64,000 bases of DNA from Bacteroidota bacterium (lineage in GTDB: Bacteria; Bacteroidota; Bacteroidia; J057; JADKCL01). The position numbers and the translations under genes are program-made. Location of the stretch: the NCBI GenBank assembly GCA_016718825.1, contig JADKCL010000022.1:93008-157007 (forward strand), in the 5' to 3' direction. The notes beneath the pieces were generated by a model. It was given only the letters and a program-made list of their open reading frames with translations. It was not told the DNA's origin and searched no databases. Below are positions 34,721 to 45,000 of this stretch, in pieces; positions within the stretch are counted from its first letter, which is position 1; every line of letters begins with the position of its first letter.

Positions 34721-34944
34721 TGCTTTAAAAGCTCAAAAACCGATTCAACCTTGAATCCAATCCAAAAAACAACAGAGGGGGACACACCAATTCCGAACAC
34801 AATTTAGAACGCATCCGCCCCGCTTCCCAACTTTTCTTATTCACAATTTACCCCCAGAAAACGCAATTCAGGGATTGCAACCACCTGATATGCGTCAAAT
34901 AGGAAAAGGCTTCTTATCTTCGGACGAAATTTTTCAGGTCCAAA

Positions 34945-35856
34945 ATGATCCCGTACAACCCCAAAAATTGGTTCACGCTCATTTTCGCTGGGAGCAAGTC
35001 CCAGTTGATGAAAAACATGCTTCCCAACCTTATCGGGATCGGGATTGCTACGGGTGTTTTTATCTGGCTCATGGAGGATATCATCGAAGCCCATGTGCCT
35101 GAAGGGATCAACGTGCATACCTTTGTGGGGATCGTGCTGGGCTTGGTACTCGTTTTCCGCACGAATACCGCTTATGACCGCTGGTGGGAGGGTCGACGAT
35201 TGATGGGCGCATTGACCAATCATTCGCGGAATCTGGCCTTGAAACTCAATGCGATTTTGCCGGTAGAGGACCGAGAAGCCCGACAGTTTTTTGCGAAGAC
35301 TATCCCCAACTTCTATTTTGCGCTGAAGGAGCACCTCCGTGACGGGGTTATCACCGAAGAACTGCACCTCGATGACATGTCCTATGCCGATGAAATCGAC
35401 AAAGTGCGCCATATTCCCAATCTTATCGCAGCCCATTTGCAGCAACGCATCACCGCATTGTTGCGCGACGGGGTGATCCAAGGCGAGCAATACCGCGTCC
35501 TCAACGACGATGTCGTGGCCATGATCGACGTCTGCGGCGGCTGCGAACGCATTCAAAAAACGCCCATTCCGATTTCCTATAGCATTTACATCAAAAAGGT
35601 CATCTTCATCTACCTCCTTTCGATGCCACTGAGCACGATCCATACATTGCACTATTATTCGATCCCCATGGTGATGTTTACGACCTACGTGTTGACGGGT
35701 ATCGAATTGCTCGCCGAGGAAATTGAAGATCCATTTGGACACGATTACAATGACCTGGACACCGACGGCATGGCAGGTCGCGTGCGTGCAAACGTGCAAG
35801 AGGTGCTTTTTGGAGGAATGGGCATCGAACATCCAGTCGAAAAAGCAGCTGTCTAG
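34945..35856 (+). CDS. Bestrophin family ion channel
   Basis: A 303-residue protein with the bestrophin (UPF0187) pattern. Paired membrane helices are near 20-70, with LVLVFRTNTAYDRWWEGR, the family's signature. Further helices come near 215-245, and EDPFGHDYNDLD is the conserved acidic stretch at the C-terminus. Bacterial members are pentameric anion or cation channels in the inner membrane. A TATCTTCG box (one mismatch) lies 22 bp upstream of the start. Confidence 0.92.
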   Translation: MIPYNPKNWFTLIFAGSKSQLMKNMLPNLIGIGIATGVFIWLMEDIIEAHVPEGINVHTFVGIVLGLVLVFRTNTAYDRWWEGRRLMGALTNHSRNLALKLNAILPVEDREARQFFAKTIPNFYFALKEHLRDGVITEELHLDDMSYADEIDKVRHIPNLIAAHLQQRITALLRDGVIQGEQYRVLNDDVVAMIDVCGGCERIQKTPIPISYSIYIKKVIFIYLLSMPLSTIHTLHYYSIPMVMFTTYVLTGIELLAEEIEDPFGHDYNDLDTDGMAGRVRANVQEVLFGGMGIEHPVEKAAV

Positions 35857-35878
35857 GAGAAAAACGGCATATTTGAGT

Positions 35879-37120
35879 GTGAAAAATACACGCCTTCGCG
35901 TCGGGTTATCCTATTTGTCCGTGTTTGCAATGGCAATTTTGGCGTGTTTACCCATGCAAAATGCAATCGTTGCAACGCTGGTGTTTGGGTTGTTGGGATG
36001 CATTTTGATCCTTGAAATGAAGTTCAATGTTCCATCGCTAAGTGGAACGGGAAAAACCGCATTGGGATTTGCTTTGCTCTGTTTGATCTGGGGCATGGTC
36101 GTTGCCCCCTTCAGTCCACATCCCTCAATTTCAATTCCTTACATGCTGAATCTCTTTGGCCTATCGATGGCAGGATTGGCAATGGGTTTGAGAGTCGATA
36201 CGTTGTTTTGTAAAAAACACATCCTGTTTGGCGCAATCGCCCTATCCGCCATCCTGGTCTATAGCCTTGTGAGGTTCAGTACATTCAACAAGGTTGGTTC
36301 GTCCCCGTTTTTTCAAGACACGAATCTCCTTTCCGCTGCCGCTGCTTTACTCTTGCCAGGGCTTGGCGCCATCGGTTGGTCTGATCGTCGAAAATGGACG
36401 GGTTGGTCGGCCTGGGGAATGGTTTTATTGTTCATCGTAGCCGTGGCCGTTTTTCGTTCCCGTGGTGCATGGCTAAGTCTCATCGCGGTTGGCCTCATCT
36501 TTCCGGTGTTTTTGATGTCCAAGAAAATGCTCCGAATTGGCTGGATCATCGGTGCAATACTTATCTGCGTTACCTATTTCACGTTTCGCACAACCCTTGC
36601 GGCAACAACCTATGTATCGCGCGATGCCATCGGACAACTGAAGTCGATCGGGGAATTGAAAAACGACTTCAGCAACCGCGAACGACTCATGCGTTGGGAA
36701 TGTGCCTGGCGAATGGCAATCGATCAACCTATCCTGGGCCAAGGCCCTGGATGTTATCCCTCGACATTCAAAAATTTTCTGCGGAGTCCCGAAGAAATGG
36801 AACGCATCAGCTACTGGTTTGGCTGGCGATTTGGAGCGCATTCCGATAGCCTTAACCTGCTTGCAGAAACGGGATTTGTGGGATTTTTTGCATTCATAGG
36901 AATGCTATTTGCCACCGGGGTGCTTGCCATTCGTAGAATATTGAACGTAGAGCAGGGATTTACGGTGAAGGCCGGGGTGATGCTGGGCCTGTTGACCTGG
37001 GTAGTTCATGGCTGCTTTAACGACCTTTTGAGCAGCAGCTTCCTCGTTGTATGGGGATTTTGGATGATCGGATATCAGTTGCGGACTGATGATGAGCACA
37101 TTACACCATCAAAGGAATAG
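35879..37120 (+). CDS. O-antigen ligase/polymerase family membrane protein
   Basis: About 413 residues with roughly ten membrane helices. The O-antigen ligase (Wzy_C) region is near 190-330, with FRSRGAWLSLI and the large periplasmic loop containing WRMAIDQPILGQGPGCY. It joins or extends surface polysaccharides on lipid carriers. The GTG start at 35879 was chosen because it begins 22 bp after the bestrophin stop and avoids a long antisense-like extension. It may be co-transcribed with bestrophin. The substrate is unknown. Confidence 0.82.
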   Translation: MKNTRLRVGLSYLSVFAMAILACLPMQNAIVATLVFGLLGCILILEMKFNVPSLSGTGKTALGFALLCLIWGMVVAPFSPHPSISIPYMLNLFGLSMAGLAMGLRVDTLFCKKHILFGAIALSAILVYSLVRFSTFNKVGSSPFFQDTNLLSAAAALLLPGLGAIGWSDRRKWTGWSAWGMVLLFIVAVAVFRSRGAWLSLIAVGLIFPVFLMSKKMLRIGWIIGAILICVTYFTFRTTLAATTYVSRDAIGQLKSIGELKNDFSNRERLMRWECAWRMAIDQPILGQGPGCYPSTFKNFLRSPEEMERISYWFGWRFGAHSDSLNLLAETGFVGFFAFIGMLFATGVLAIRRILNVEQGFTVKAGVMLGLLTWVVHGCFNDLLSSSFLVVWGFWMIGYQLRTDDEHITPSKE

Positions 37121-37177
37121 CTGTAACAACCTTGTCCCGCTCTGGCAATTGCAACATCCATTCGCCAAGAAAAAACT

Positions 37178-37185
37178 TATCTTTG
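37178..37185 (+). promoter_or_regulatory. -7 box before nadE
   Basis: TATCTTTG fits TAnnTTTG exactly and ends 19 bp before the ATG at 37205. No -33 element is found at normal spacing. Confidence 0.45.
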
Positions 37186-37204
37186 AACCAAAACAAGGGT
37201 AAAA

Positions 37205-39133
37205 ATGAAGAATATCCGTGTCGCCGGCGCTGCCGTGAACCAAACTCCCCTCGACTGGGAAAACAACCTTCAAAACCTGATCGCTGCCGTCAAGGAGGCC
37301 CGCAACCAAGAGGTTTCGTTGCTTTGCCTTCCGGAATTGGCCATTTGTGGCTACGGCTGTGAGGATACCTTTTTCAGCAGTTATGTTTTGGAGCGCTGCC
37401 TCGACGGCCTGCGCCGCATCGCCGCCGAATGCGAAAACATCATTGTCTCTGTCGGCTTGCCGATGGAACTGGAAAACTGCCTTTACAATGTCTCGGCTTT
37501 GATCCAAAACCGCGAAATCCTTGGTTTCGCAGCCAAACAGGAACTTGCGGGCGATGGTGTGCATTACGAACCACGTTGGTTCAAACGTTGGCCCGACAAT
37601 TTGGTCCTCGGCTTCGAAATGGATGGCGAGGAATACCCATTTGGCGACATCATTTTTGAAATCGACGGCATTCGAATCGGTTTTGAAATTTGCGAAGATG
37701 CTTGGAATGGCGTGCGACCCGCGCAGGATCACTACTTGCACAATGTCGATATCATCCTGAATCCCAGTGCTTCGCACTTTGCATTCGGCAAAAGCAAGGT
37801 CCGCGAAAAGCTGGTTGCAGAGACCACCCGCGGCTTTTACTGCGCTTACGTCTACAGCAACCTGCTCGGCAACGAAGCCGGCCGCATCATCTATGACGGC
37901 GAAATCTTGATCGCCCAAGGCGGCAATATTCTCGCCAACAACCAACGGTTTTCGTTCAAAACCCACCAAGTGGTGAGTGCCGTGTTGGATGTGCAATCCA
38001 TTCGCCGCCAAAAGAAAAAATCCTTCAATTTCGAGCCGATTTATCCCGACAACCTCATCCACGGGATCAGCGAAATTCCGTCTGTCGAAAGCGGCTACTC
38101 CGATGCGGTGGTGACTTTGTCGCATATGAGCAAGGAGGAAGAATTTCACAAAGCCTTGGCCTTGGGGCTGTTTGACTACATGCGCAAAAGCTATAGCCGC
38201 GGTTTTGTGGTTTCGCTTTCCGGAGGAGCCGACAGCAGCTGTTGCGTGGCGATGGTCTCGGAGGCGCTCAAAATGGCGCGCAAGGAACTGGGAGACGAGG
38301 TCTTCCGCAAGCGACTGTCTTACATGGATTTGGGCGACTTGGACACGATGAATTCGCGGTTGCTCACGACAGTCTATCAGGAGACCGACAACAGTGGCGA
38401 GGCGACGGAAACGAGCGCCCGCGAACTTGCAAAAAGCCTCGGCGCCACCTTTTATATGTGGAATGTCCAGAAGCTGTACGACGAATACACGACGCTCGCA
38501 GAGGGCAGCATTGGCCGGCCATTGGACTGGAAAACGGACGATATCACCTTGCAAAACATCCAAGCACGTCTACGTTCGCCGGGCGTATGGATGCTCGCCA
38601 ACATCAACAATGCCTTGTTGTTGACGACAAGCAACCGCAGCGAGGCCGCGGTCGGCTACGCCACCATGGACGGCGACACCTCCGGCGGATTGGCGCCGTT
38701 GGGCGGCATCGACAAAGCATTTTTGCGCGGATGGCTCATCTGGGCACAGCAAACGCAAGGCATCGAGGGCCTGCAATACGTGAACAAACTCGCGCCGACG
38801 GCGGAGTTGCGTCCGGCAGAAAATGCCCAAACCGACGAAGGCGACCTCATGCCCTACCCCATCCTCGACAAAATCGAAAAAGCGGGTATCCGGGACTACA
38901 AAAGCCCGGTCGAGGTGTTCCATACCCTGCGCGGCATTTGCGACGACGCTTCGCTCAAGCGCTACATCAAGAAATTCTACAGCCTCTGGGCCAGAAATCA
39001 ATGGAAACGCGAGCGCTATGCGCCAAGTTTCCACCTCGACGACGAGAACCTGGATCCGAAGACGTGGTGCAGGTTCCCGATTTTGAGCGGTAGCTTCAGG
39101 GAGGAATTGAAGGAGTTGGAGGAGGTTTTGTAG
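37205..39133 (+). CDS. nadE: Glutamine-dependent NAD(+) synthetase
   Basis: A 642-residue two-domain enzyme making NAD from deamido-NAD, ATP and glutamine. The N-terminal amidase (about 1-290) shows the nitrilase catalytic set: Glu in LCLPELAICGYG, Lys in AAKQELAGDG and Cys in FEICEDAW. The synthetase domain follows (about 315-640) with the P-loop SLSGGADSS. The layout and length are those of bacterial two-domain NadE. It has its own -7 box and ends 62 bp before the AhpD-like gene. Confidence 0.95.
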   Translation: MKNIRVAGAAVNQTPLDWENNLQNLIAAVKEARNQEVSLLCLPELAICGYGCEDTFFSSYVLERCLDGLRRIAAECENIIVSVGLPMELENCLYNVSALIQNREILGFAAKQELAGDGVHYEPRWFKRWPDNLVLGFEMDGEEYPFGDIIFEIDGIRIGFEICEDAWNGVRPAQDHYLHNVDIILNPSASHFAFGKSKVREKLVAETTRGFYCAYVYSNLLGNEAGRIIYDGEILIAQGGNILANNQRFSFKTHQVVSAVLDVQSIRRQKKKSFNFEPIYPDNLIHGISEIPSVESGYSDAVVTLSHMSKEEEFHKALALGLFDYMRKSYSRGFVVSLSGGADSSCCVAMVSEALKMARKELGDEVFRKRLSYMDLGDLDTMNSRLLTTVYQETDNSGEATETSARELAKSLGATFYMWNVQKLYDEYTTLAEGSIGRPLDWKTDDITLQNIQARLRSPGVWMLANINNALLLTTSNRSEAAVGYATMDGDTSGGLAPLGGIDKAFLRGWLIWAQQTQGIEGLQYVNKLAPTAELRPAENAQTDEGDLMPYPILDKIEKAGIRDYKSPVEVFHTLRGICDDASLKRYIKKFYSLWARNQWKRERYAPSFHLDDENLDPKTWCRFPILSGSFREELKELEEVL

Positions 39134-39195
39134 GTTAATCAAAGGTCTGGTAAATTAATTATTATCAAGGAATTGCCATTTTTGATCACAATCCC

Positions 39196-39555
39196 ATGAG
39201 TCTCCAAGAAGAATTCCACTCCTACCGCAGCCGCATGAATGCCCGGATTTTGGGCAGCGATTCCAAGGTTTTCAAGCGTCTTTGGAGTCTCGATACGCTC
39301 ACTTACCAAGACGAAGGCGTGTTGGACAAGAAGACCAAGGAGCTCATGGGGCTTTGCGTTTCGTTGGCGATGCGCTGCGACAGCTGCGTCAAATACCATA
39401 TTGAAGAAGCCCTCAAGGCAGGGGCAAACGAAGCAGAGATCGTCGAAACCTTCGAAATCGCCACCGTTATCGGCGGATCGATCGTGATCCCGGAACTGCG
39501 GCGCGCATTTGACTATCTCGACGAGCTGCTTTCTACCGATTCGGCCGACTCCTGA
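39196..39555 (+). CDS. Carboxymuconolactone decarboxylase (AhpD-like) family protein
   Basis: A 119-residue protein with the AhpD-type motif MRCDSCVKYHIEEALKAGA. The two cysteines of CDSC and the following His form the disulfide-active centre. Such proteins act as small peroxidase helpers or thiol-disulfide proteins, and usually assemble as oligomers. The ELMGLCVSLA and EIVETFEIATVIGG segments also fit the family. It lies after nadE and before the giant T9SS adhesins. Confidence 0.9.
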   Translation: MSLQEEFHSYRSRMNARILGSDSKVFKRLWSLDTLTYQDEGVLDKKTKELMGLCVSLAMRCDSCVKYHIEEALKAGANEAEIVETFEIATVIGGSIVIPELRRAFDYLDELLSTDSADS

Positions 39556-39592
39556 GAATTTCCTATCTTGAGCCTCGGATCGAATAATTGGT

Positions 39593-41962
39593 ATGAGAAA
39601 ACTTTACTTTCTGGCTTTAGCGCTATTGCTGATTTCGCTGAATTCATTTTCGCAAACTATTGTAAACGAAGCGTTTAATTCCGGAATTCCCGGAACATGG
39701 ACCATCGTCAATGGCGGAGGCCCCGTCGATACATGGTTTGGGACCACGAACGGCTACAATGGGAATACGTTGAATGGAACGCAATTCGCATTCGTCAACA
39801 GCGATGCTGCTGGTAACAATCCCCACCCTTTGTTGAGCGAACAATTGATCACGCCGACGTTCAATGGGAATGCCTATTCGACGATTTTCCTCGAATTTGA
39901 CCAGTATTACCATGTCTACAGCACCGATCGCGGTTATGTCGAGGTTTGGAATGGCACTTCGTGGATCGTACTGAACACCCTCAGTGCCAACACTGGCGCT
40001 TGGAATGCCCCCAACCATGCGACCTACAACCTTACCGCCTACCGCAACGCAGCAATGAAAGTGCGCTTCCGCTACGAAGACAACAACGTCTGGGCATGGT
40101 GGTGGGCTGTGGACAATGTCGAGATTTATGCGCCTCCCGCGAATGATGCACACCTCACGACCGTGGCGATTCCCACAAGTCAATGCGCTTATTCCGCCAA
40201 TGAAGCGATCACCATCACCGGCATCAACGACGGAACGCAACCGATTACCTCACTGCCAGTCAGGTACCGCATCAACGGGGGCGCAACGGTCAATGAAACC
40301 TATGCTTCCACGATTGCTCCCGGCGCAACTTTCAATTACACATTTACGACGCCGGCCAATCTTTCCGCTGCGGGTGTGTACGTGATTGATGTCTGGACTT
40401 CACTTGCTGGAGATGCCATTCTCACCAATGACAGCATCGTCGGCACCACAACCAAAAACCACATCAGCGTTTCGGCATTTCCCTACACAGAAGATTTCGA
40501 GACCAATACGGGTGGATGGTTTGTTACGGGAATACTGCCAAGTTGGGCTTGGGGCACACCGGCCAAAACGGTGATTCAAGGCGCCTCTTCGGGTCAAAAA
40601 GCGTGGGTGACAGGCGGATTAGGCGCAGGAGATCATGGAAACAACGAACGCAATCAAGTCGAAGGCCCTTGCTTGGACTTCAGCAATACGCCCGGACCTT
40701 GGATTGGCTTGGACGCGTGGTGGAACGCAGAATTCAGCTGGGATGGGGCCAACCTGCAAACCAGCATTGACAGTGGGCAGACTTGGCAAAATGTCGGGCA
40801 GTTTGGGGACCCCTACAATTGGTACACAGACAATTCCATTGACGGATTGCCTGGAGGAACCAACCAAGGTTGGTCAGGAAGAAACAGCAGCAACAACGGC
40901 AGCGGCGGATATGTACGTTCCGTGCACAGTTTGGCCAACTTGGCTGGCGAACCGGCAGTGTTGTTGCGGGTAGCATTTGGAAGTGACGGATCGGTGGTGG
41001 ATGATGGATTTGCCTTTGACAACCTCACCGTCGCAAGGCAACCTGTTCTTTATCTTGGCCCAGATACAACGGTCTGTGATTCGGTTACCCTGGATGGCGG
41101 CAATGGATCGGCATGGGTTTGGAGCACTGGAGATTCCACACAGTTCGTCAGTGTCGATACAACTGGAAATTATACTGCCACGATGTTTGACCAATATGGA
41201 TTCCCCACGCAAGACGTCATCCATGTGACCGTCGAAGGGCCACGCACTTGGGACTTGGGCAACGACAGCAGCTTCTGCATCGCAAACAGTGCCACGCTCC
41301 TTGCAGGCGCTGGCGCGCAAGGCTACCTCTGGTCAGATGGTTCCACATCGCAGCAACTGACCGCGACCGCAAGCGGGACCTATTCGGTCACTGCCACAAG
41401 TGCAGCGGGTTGTATGCGGTCAGATACGATCCAATTGGCATTTTCGGACCTTTCTGCTGGAATTGACATGCTTGCCACGACCATTTGTCGCGGCGTACCG
41501 TTTCCATTCCAGGATTTTTCCACGGGTAATCCTACGAGTTGGTTGTGGGACTTTGGCAATGGCAACCTCAGCGTGAACCAAAATCCGACCACGGTCTACA
41601 TGGCGGGAGGTACTTTTGTCGTGAATCTTGAGGTCAGTGATGGATTGTGCGTCGACGATACCTCTGTTACGGTCTTGGTTGAAGTTTGCACGGGAATTGA
41701 AAACGATGCAACATCGGGCCCCAATGCCTATCCGATTCCTGCCAATGACTGGCTTTTCCTTGATGGACTGGAAAACATCCAAGAGGACTTGAAACTGACG
41801 ATTTTCGACTTGTCAGGCCGCATAATCGAAACTTTTACGGTGCAAGAAGGCAATGCGCAAAAAATCCATATTGAGGTAAAAGCATGGCCTGATGGAGTTT
41901 ATTTTGCCCATTTGAAGGGAAACAACATGGATTGGAAACAGAAGTTCATGGTGCGTCACTAA
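39593..41962 (+). CDS. Giant T9SS adhesin with choice-of-anchor J and PKD domains
   Basis: The protein has 789 residues with a signal peptide (about 1-21, ending LNSFSQ). A choice-of-anchor J-like domain (about 22-180) is followed by a CARDB-like part (about 183-290) and a second jelly-roll (about 295-490) containing KAWVTGGLG and WWNAEFSWDGA. LGPD-type Ig repeats come next, then PKD (WLWDFGNGNLS, about 665-705) and a T9SS type A sorting domain (YPIPANDW to the end). It is probably an extracellular adhesion or matrix protein. The 490-region is closely similar to part of the next gene, so the two are paralogues. Confidence 0.88.
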   Translation: MRKLYFLALALLLISLNSFSQTIVNEAFNSGIPGTWTIVNGGGPVDTWFGTTNGYNGNTLNGTQFAFVNSDAAGNNPHPLLSEQLITPTFNGNAYSTIFLEFDQYYHVYSTDRGYVEVWNGTSWIVLNTLSANTGAWNAPNHATYNLTAYRNAAMKVRFRYEDNNVWAWWWAVDNVEIYAPPANDAHLTTVAIPTSQCAYSANEAITITGINDGTQPITSLPVRYRINGGATVNETYASTIAPGATFNYTFTTPANLSAAGVYVIDVWTSLAGDAILTNDSIVGTTTKNHISVSAFPYTEDFETNTGGWFVTGILPSWAWGTPAKTVIQGASSGQKAWVTGGLGAGDHGNNERNQVEGPCLDFSNTPGPWIGLDAWWNAEFSWDGANLQTSIDSGQTWQNVGQFGDPYNWYTDNSIDGLPGGTNQGWSGRNSSNNGSGGYVRSVHSLANLAGEPAVLLRVAFGSDGSVVDDGFAFDNLTVARQPVLYLGPDTTVCDSVTLDGGNGSAWVWSTGDSTQFVSVDTTGNYTATMFDQYGFPTQDVIHVTVEGPRTWDLGNDSSFCIANSATLLAGAGAQGYLWSDGSTSQQLTATASGTYSVTATSAAGCMRSDTIQLAFSDLSAGIDMLATTICRGVPFPFQDFSTGNPTSWLWDFGNGNLSVNQNPTTVYMAGGTFVVNLEVSDGLCVDDTSVTVLVEVCTGIENDATSGPNAYPIPANDWLFLDGLENIQEDLKLTIFDLSGRIIETFTVQEGNAQKIHIEVKAWPDGVYFAHLKGNNMDWKQKFMVRH

Positions 41963-42053
41963 GCGAACATACTTTTGTTGAGGCTTATTTTCGTGAGAAT
42001 GATTAACTTGCGGGCAGTTCGCTTGAACTGTCTATTCAGCTATTAATCAGAGT

Positions 42054-45000
42054 ATGAGAATGAAATTCAACACCAAATCACTCTTTGTAAGTCTTGCTTT
42101 CGGTGTCTTCGCATTGGTTGGCTTCCAATTGGTGCAAGCCCAATACTGCTTGCCTGTTTATGGCAATCAGTGCACCAGTGATGATTATATCAACCAGGTG
42201 ACTTTTGCAGGGATCAACCAACTCGGCAGTGGTTGCGGCACGCCAGGCGCGAGCAACTACACCAACTACAGTGGCCTGTATACCGCCAATGTTGTAGCGA
42301 ATCAACCCTACACAATCACCTGCGCTCCCGGCCCTACTTGGGGGCAGTATTTTGTGGCTATGATCGACTTGAACCATGACAATGACTTTGCCGACGCCGG
42401 TGAGTTTTTTGACATTGGCTATTCCTTGGGCGGCGGAACCGTAAGCAATACGATTACTGTTCCATGTTTTGCGCTCACAGGCCCTACAAGACTGCGCGTG
42501 ATGTGTCAATATTCCAATACGCAATTGACACAACTGGACATTTGTAACCCCACGTTGAGTTTTGGCGAAGTGGAAGATTACAACATTGTGATCACGCAAC
42601 CTACGACGACCGATGCAAGGCTCTTGCGCTTCGTTTCGCCTGTTTCTGCCTGCGGCATGACTTCCAATGAAACAGTGAGTGTCAGAATCGCCAATGTCGG
42701 TGGTCAGACCATCAACGGATTCACCGTTTGCTACCGCATCGGACTGAATGCACCTGTTTGCCAAACAGTCGCTACAGTGATTCCGGTTTGTGACTCGGTG
42801 CTGCATACATTTTCAGTGCCAGCCAACCTTTCTGCGCCTGGACAATACAACTTCAAGGCTTATGTCACTGCTGCTGGCGATCTCTTGCATGCGAATGACA
42901 CTGTCAATAACCACATCGTCGACAACATTCCTGTCATCGGTTCGCTGCCCTACAGCGAAAACTTTGACGTTACCAACGGTGGCTGGACTGCCAGCGGCGT
43001 CAGCAGTTCTTGGGCTTGGGGAGTCCCTTCGGGCATCTTCATTCCTGCAGCAGCATCGCCCACCAAGGCTTGGGTCACCAACCTTACCGGTCCGCACAAT
43101 ATCGATGAGACTTCCTACTTGACCTCCCCATGCTTCAACTTCACTTCGCTGACAAACAGTCCTTACCTTGCATTTTCGCACATTTTTGAGACGGATGGTT
43201 TTTCTGACTTTGACGTAGTGGAGGTCAGCACGAATGCAGGAGCGACTTGGACCAAAGTCGGAACTTTTGGCAGCGGAAACAATTGGTACAACCAGCAATT
43301 TGGTGACTATTGGTCAGGAACTTCTGGCGCTTCTGGGGTTTGGCAATCTGCTGACCACCAATTGACTGGCTCAGCAGGATTCAGCAGCGTTCGCTTCCGA
43401 TTTGCCTTCACGTCGGATGCATTTACAAGTCTGGAAGGAGTCGGCATCGACGATGTCAAATTGGTCGACACGCTCAAAAATGCGGGAGTCGTGGCATTTG
43501 TTGCCCCAACCAACGGATGCCAATTGAGTTCTACCCAAGCGGTTTCCGTTTCCATCAGGAATTTCGGATCACATACAATCAGCAATGTTCCTGTCTGCTA
43601 CAAATTCCAAGGCGGTGCGGCAAACTGCGAAGTAGCTGCAGGCCCAATTGCGCCAGGCGCAACCTATACCCATACTTTTGCGACGACGGTCAACATGGCC
43701 GCTCCATTGGCCTATACCCTCCAAGGCTATACCAATTGGGCCGCCGATTACAATCGTCGCAATGACACGGTAAATACCATCGTGCAAAGCTTCCCCGTCG
43801 TCAGCACCTTCCCTTACAAAGAAACGTTTGAAGCTGGAACAGGCGGCTGGGTAAGCGGTGGTACTTCAGGCAATGACTGGGCACATGGCACCCCTGCCAA
43901 AACCACCATCATCGGCGCAGCCTCCGGCACAAAGGCTTGGGTTACGGGTGGCCTAGGCACAAACCCCTATCAGGACAATGCCAATAACTGGGTTGAAAGC
44001 CCCTGCTTTGACTTGACTACATTGTCAAGTCCTTGGGTCATGGCCAAAATTTGGTGGAATGCCGAATTCTCCTGGGATGGTGCAGTCCTTGAGGCCTCTA
44101 CAAATGGTGGTACAAGCTGGACTGAAATTGGCACATTTGGAGATCCATTTAACTGGTACACCGACAACTCCGTCAACGGCTTGAGCAGCAACGGCGGAAC
44201 TGGAAACGGTTGGTCTGGTCGTGCATCAAGCACCAATGGTTCTGGAGGCTATGTTTTGGCCAAACACGAAATCGCCGCTTTGGCCGGGCAAGCAAACGTG
44301 CGTTTCAGAATGCACTTTGCAACCGATGCCTCGGTGGTGGATGATGGATTTGCCTTTGACGACTTTGTCGTGGCTGATCCTCCTACCGTCGATTTGGGTC
44401 CCGATACCGCGGTTTGCGCTGGTGTGACGCTCAATCCAGGCCTTACAGGTGGCACATTTGCATGGACCGGTGGTGCAACCACACCAACATTGGCGGTTTC
44501 AACGGCTGGAACCTACATCTTGGAATACACCGATACGTTGGGATTGTCAGCCTCTGATACCATTGTAGTATCCTTGTCACCAACGCCTACTGTCAATCTT
44601 GGCGCAGATCAAACGGTTTGCCAAGGAGATACGAACTGCTTCACCTTGAATCCGAACCTTTACTCCAATATTCAATGGAGCACCGGCGCCACCACCAACA
44701 CCATTTGCGTTTCCACGGCTGGCGACTGGACCGTGACCGCTGAAGATGCATTAGGTTGCGTTTCGTCGGATACAGTTACCACTACCGTTGTCGCGATTCC
44801 GACTCCGAGCCTGGGGGCAGACACCACACTTTGCCTCGGCGATACAATCTGCTTCGCATCCAACTGCGGCCCGAATCATACCTATATCTGGAGCACGGGC
44901 GCAACGACTTCGTCGATTTGCGTGACTACCATTGCAGGCTATTGGGTGCAGTGCATCGACAACAACGGATGCGTGGGTGGTGACAGCGTTCTTGTGACGC

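Noticed and set aside
34837..35832. 331-codon frame antisense to bestrophin
   Set aside because: Bestrophin on the plus strand has the full family signature; this frame has no recognisable domain.
37109..38563. 484-codon open frame antisense to nadE
   Set aside because: It lies across the well-conserved NAD synthetase and shows no domain of its own; long antisense frames are common in this GC range.
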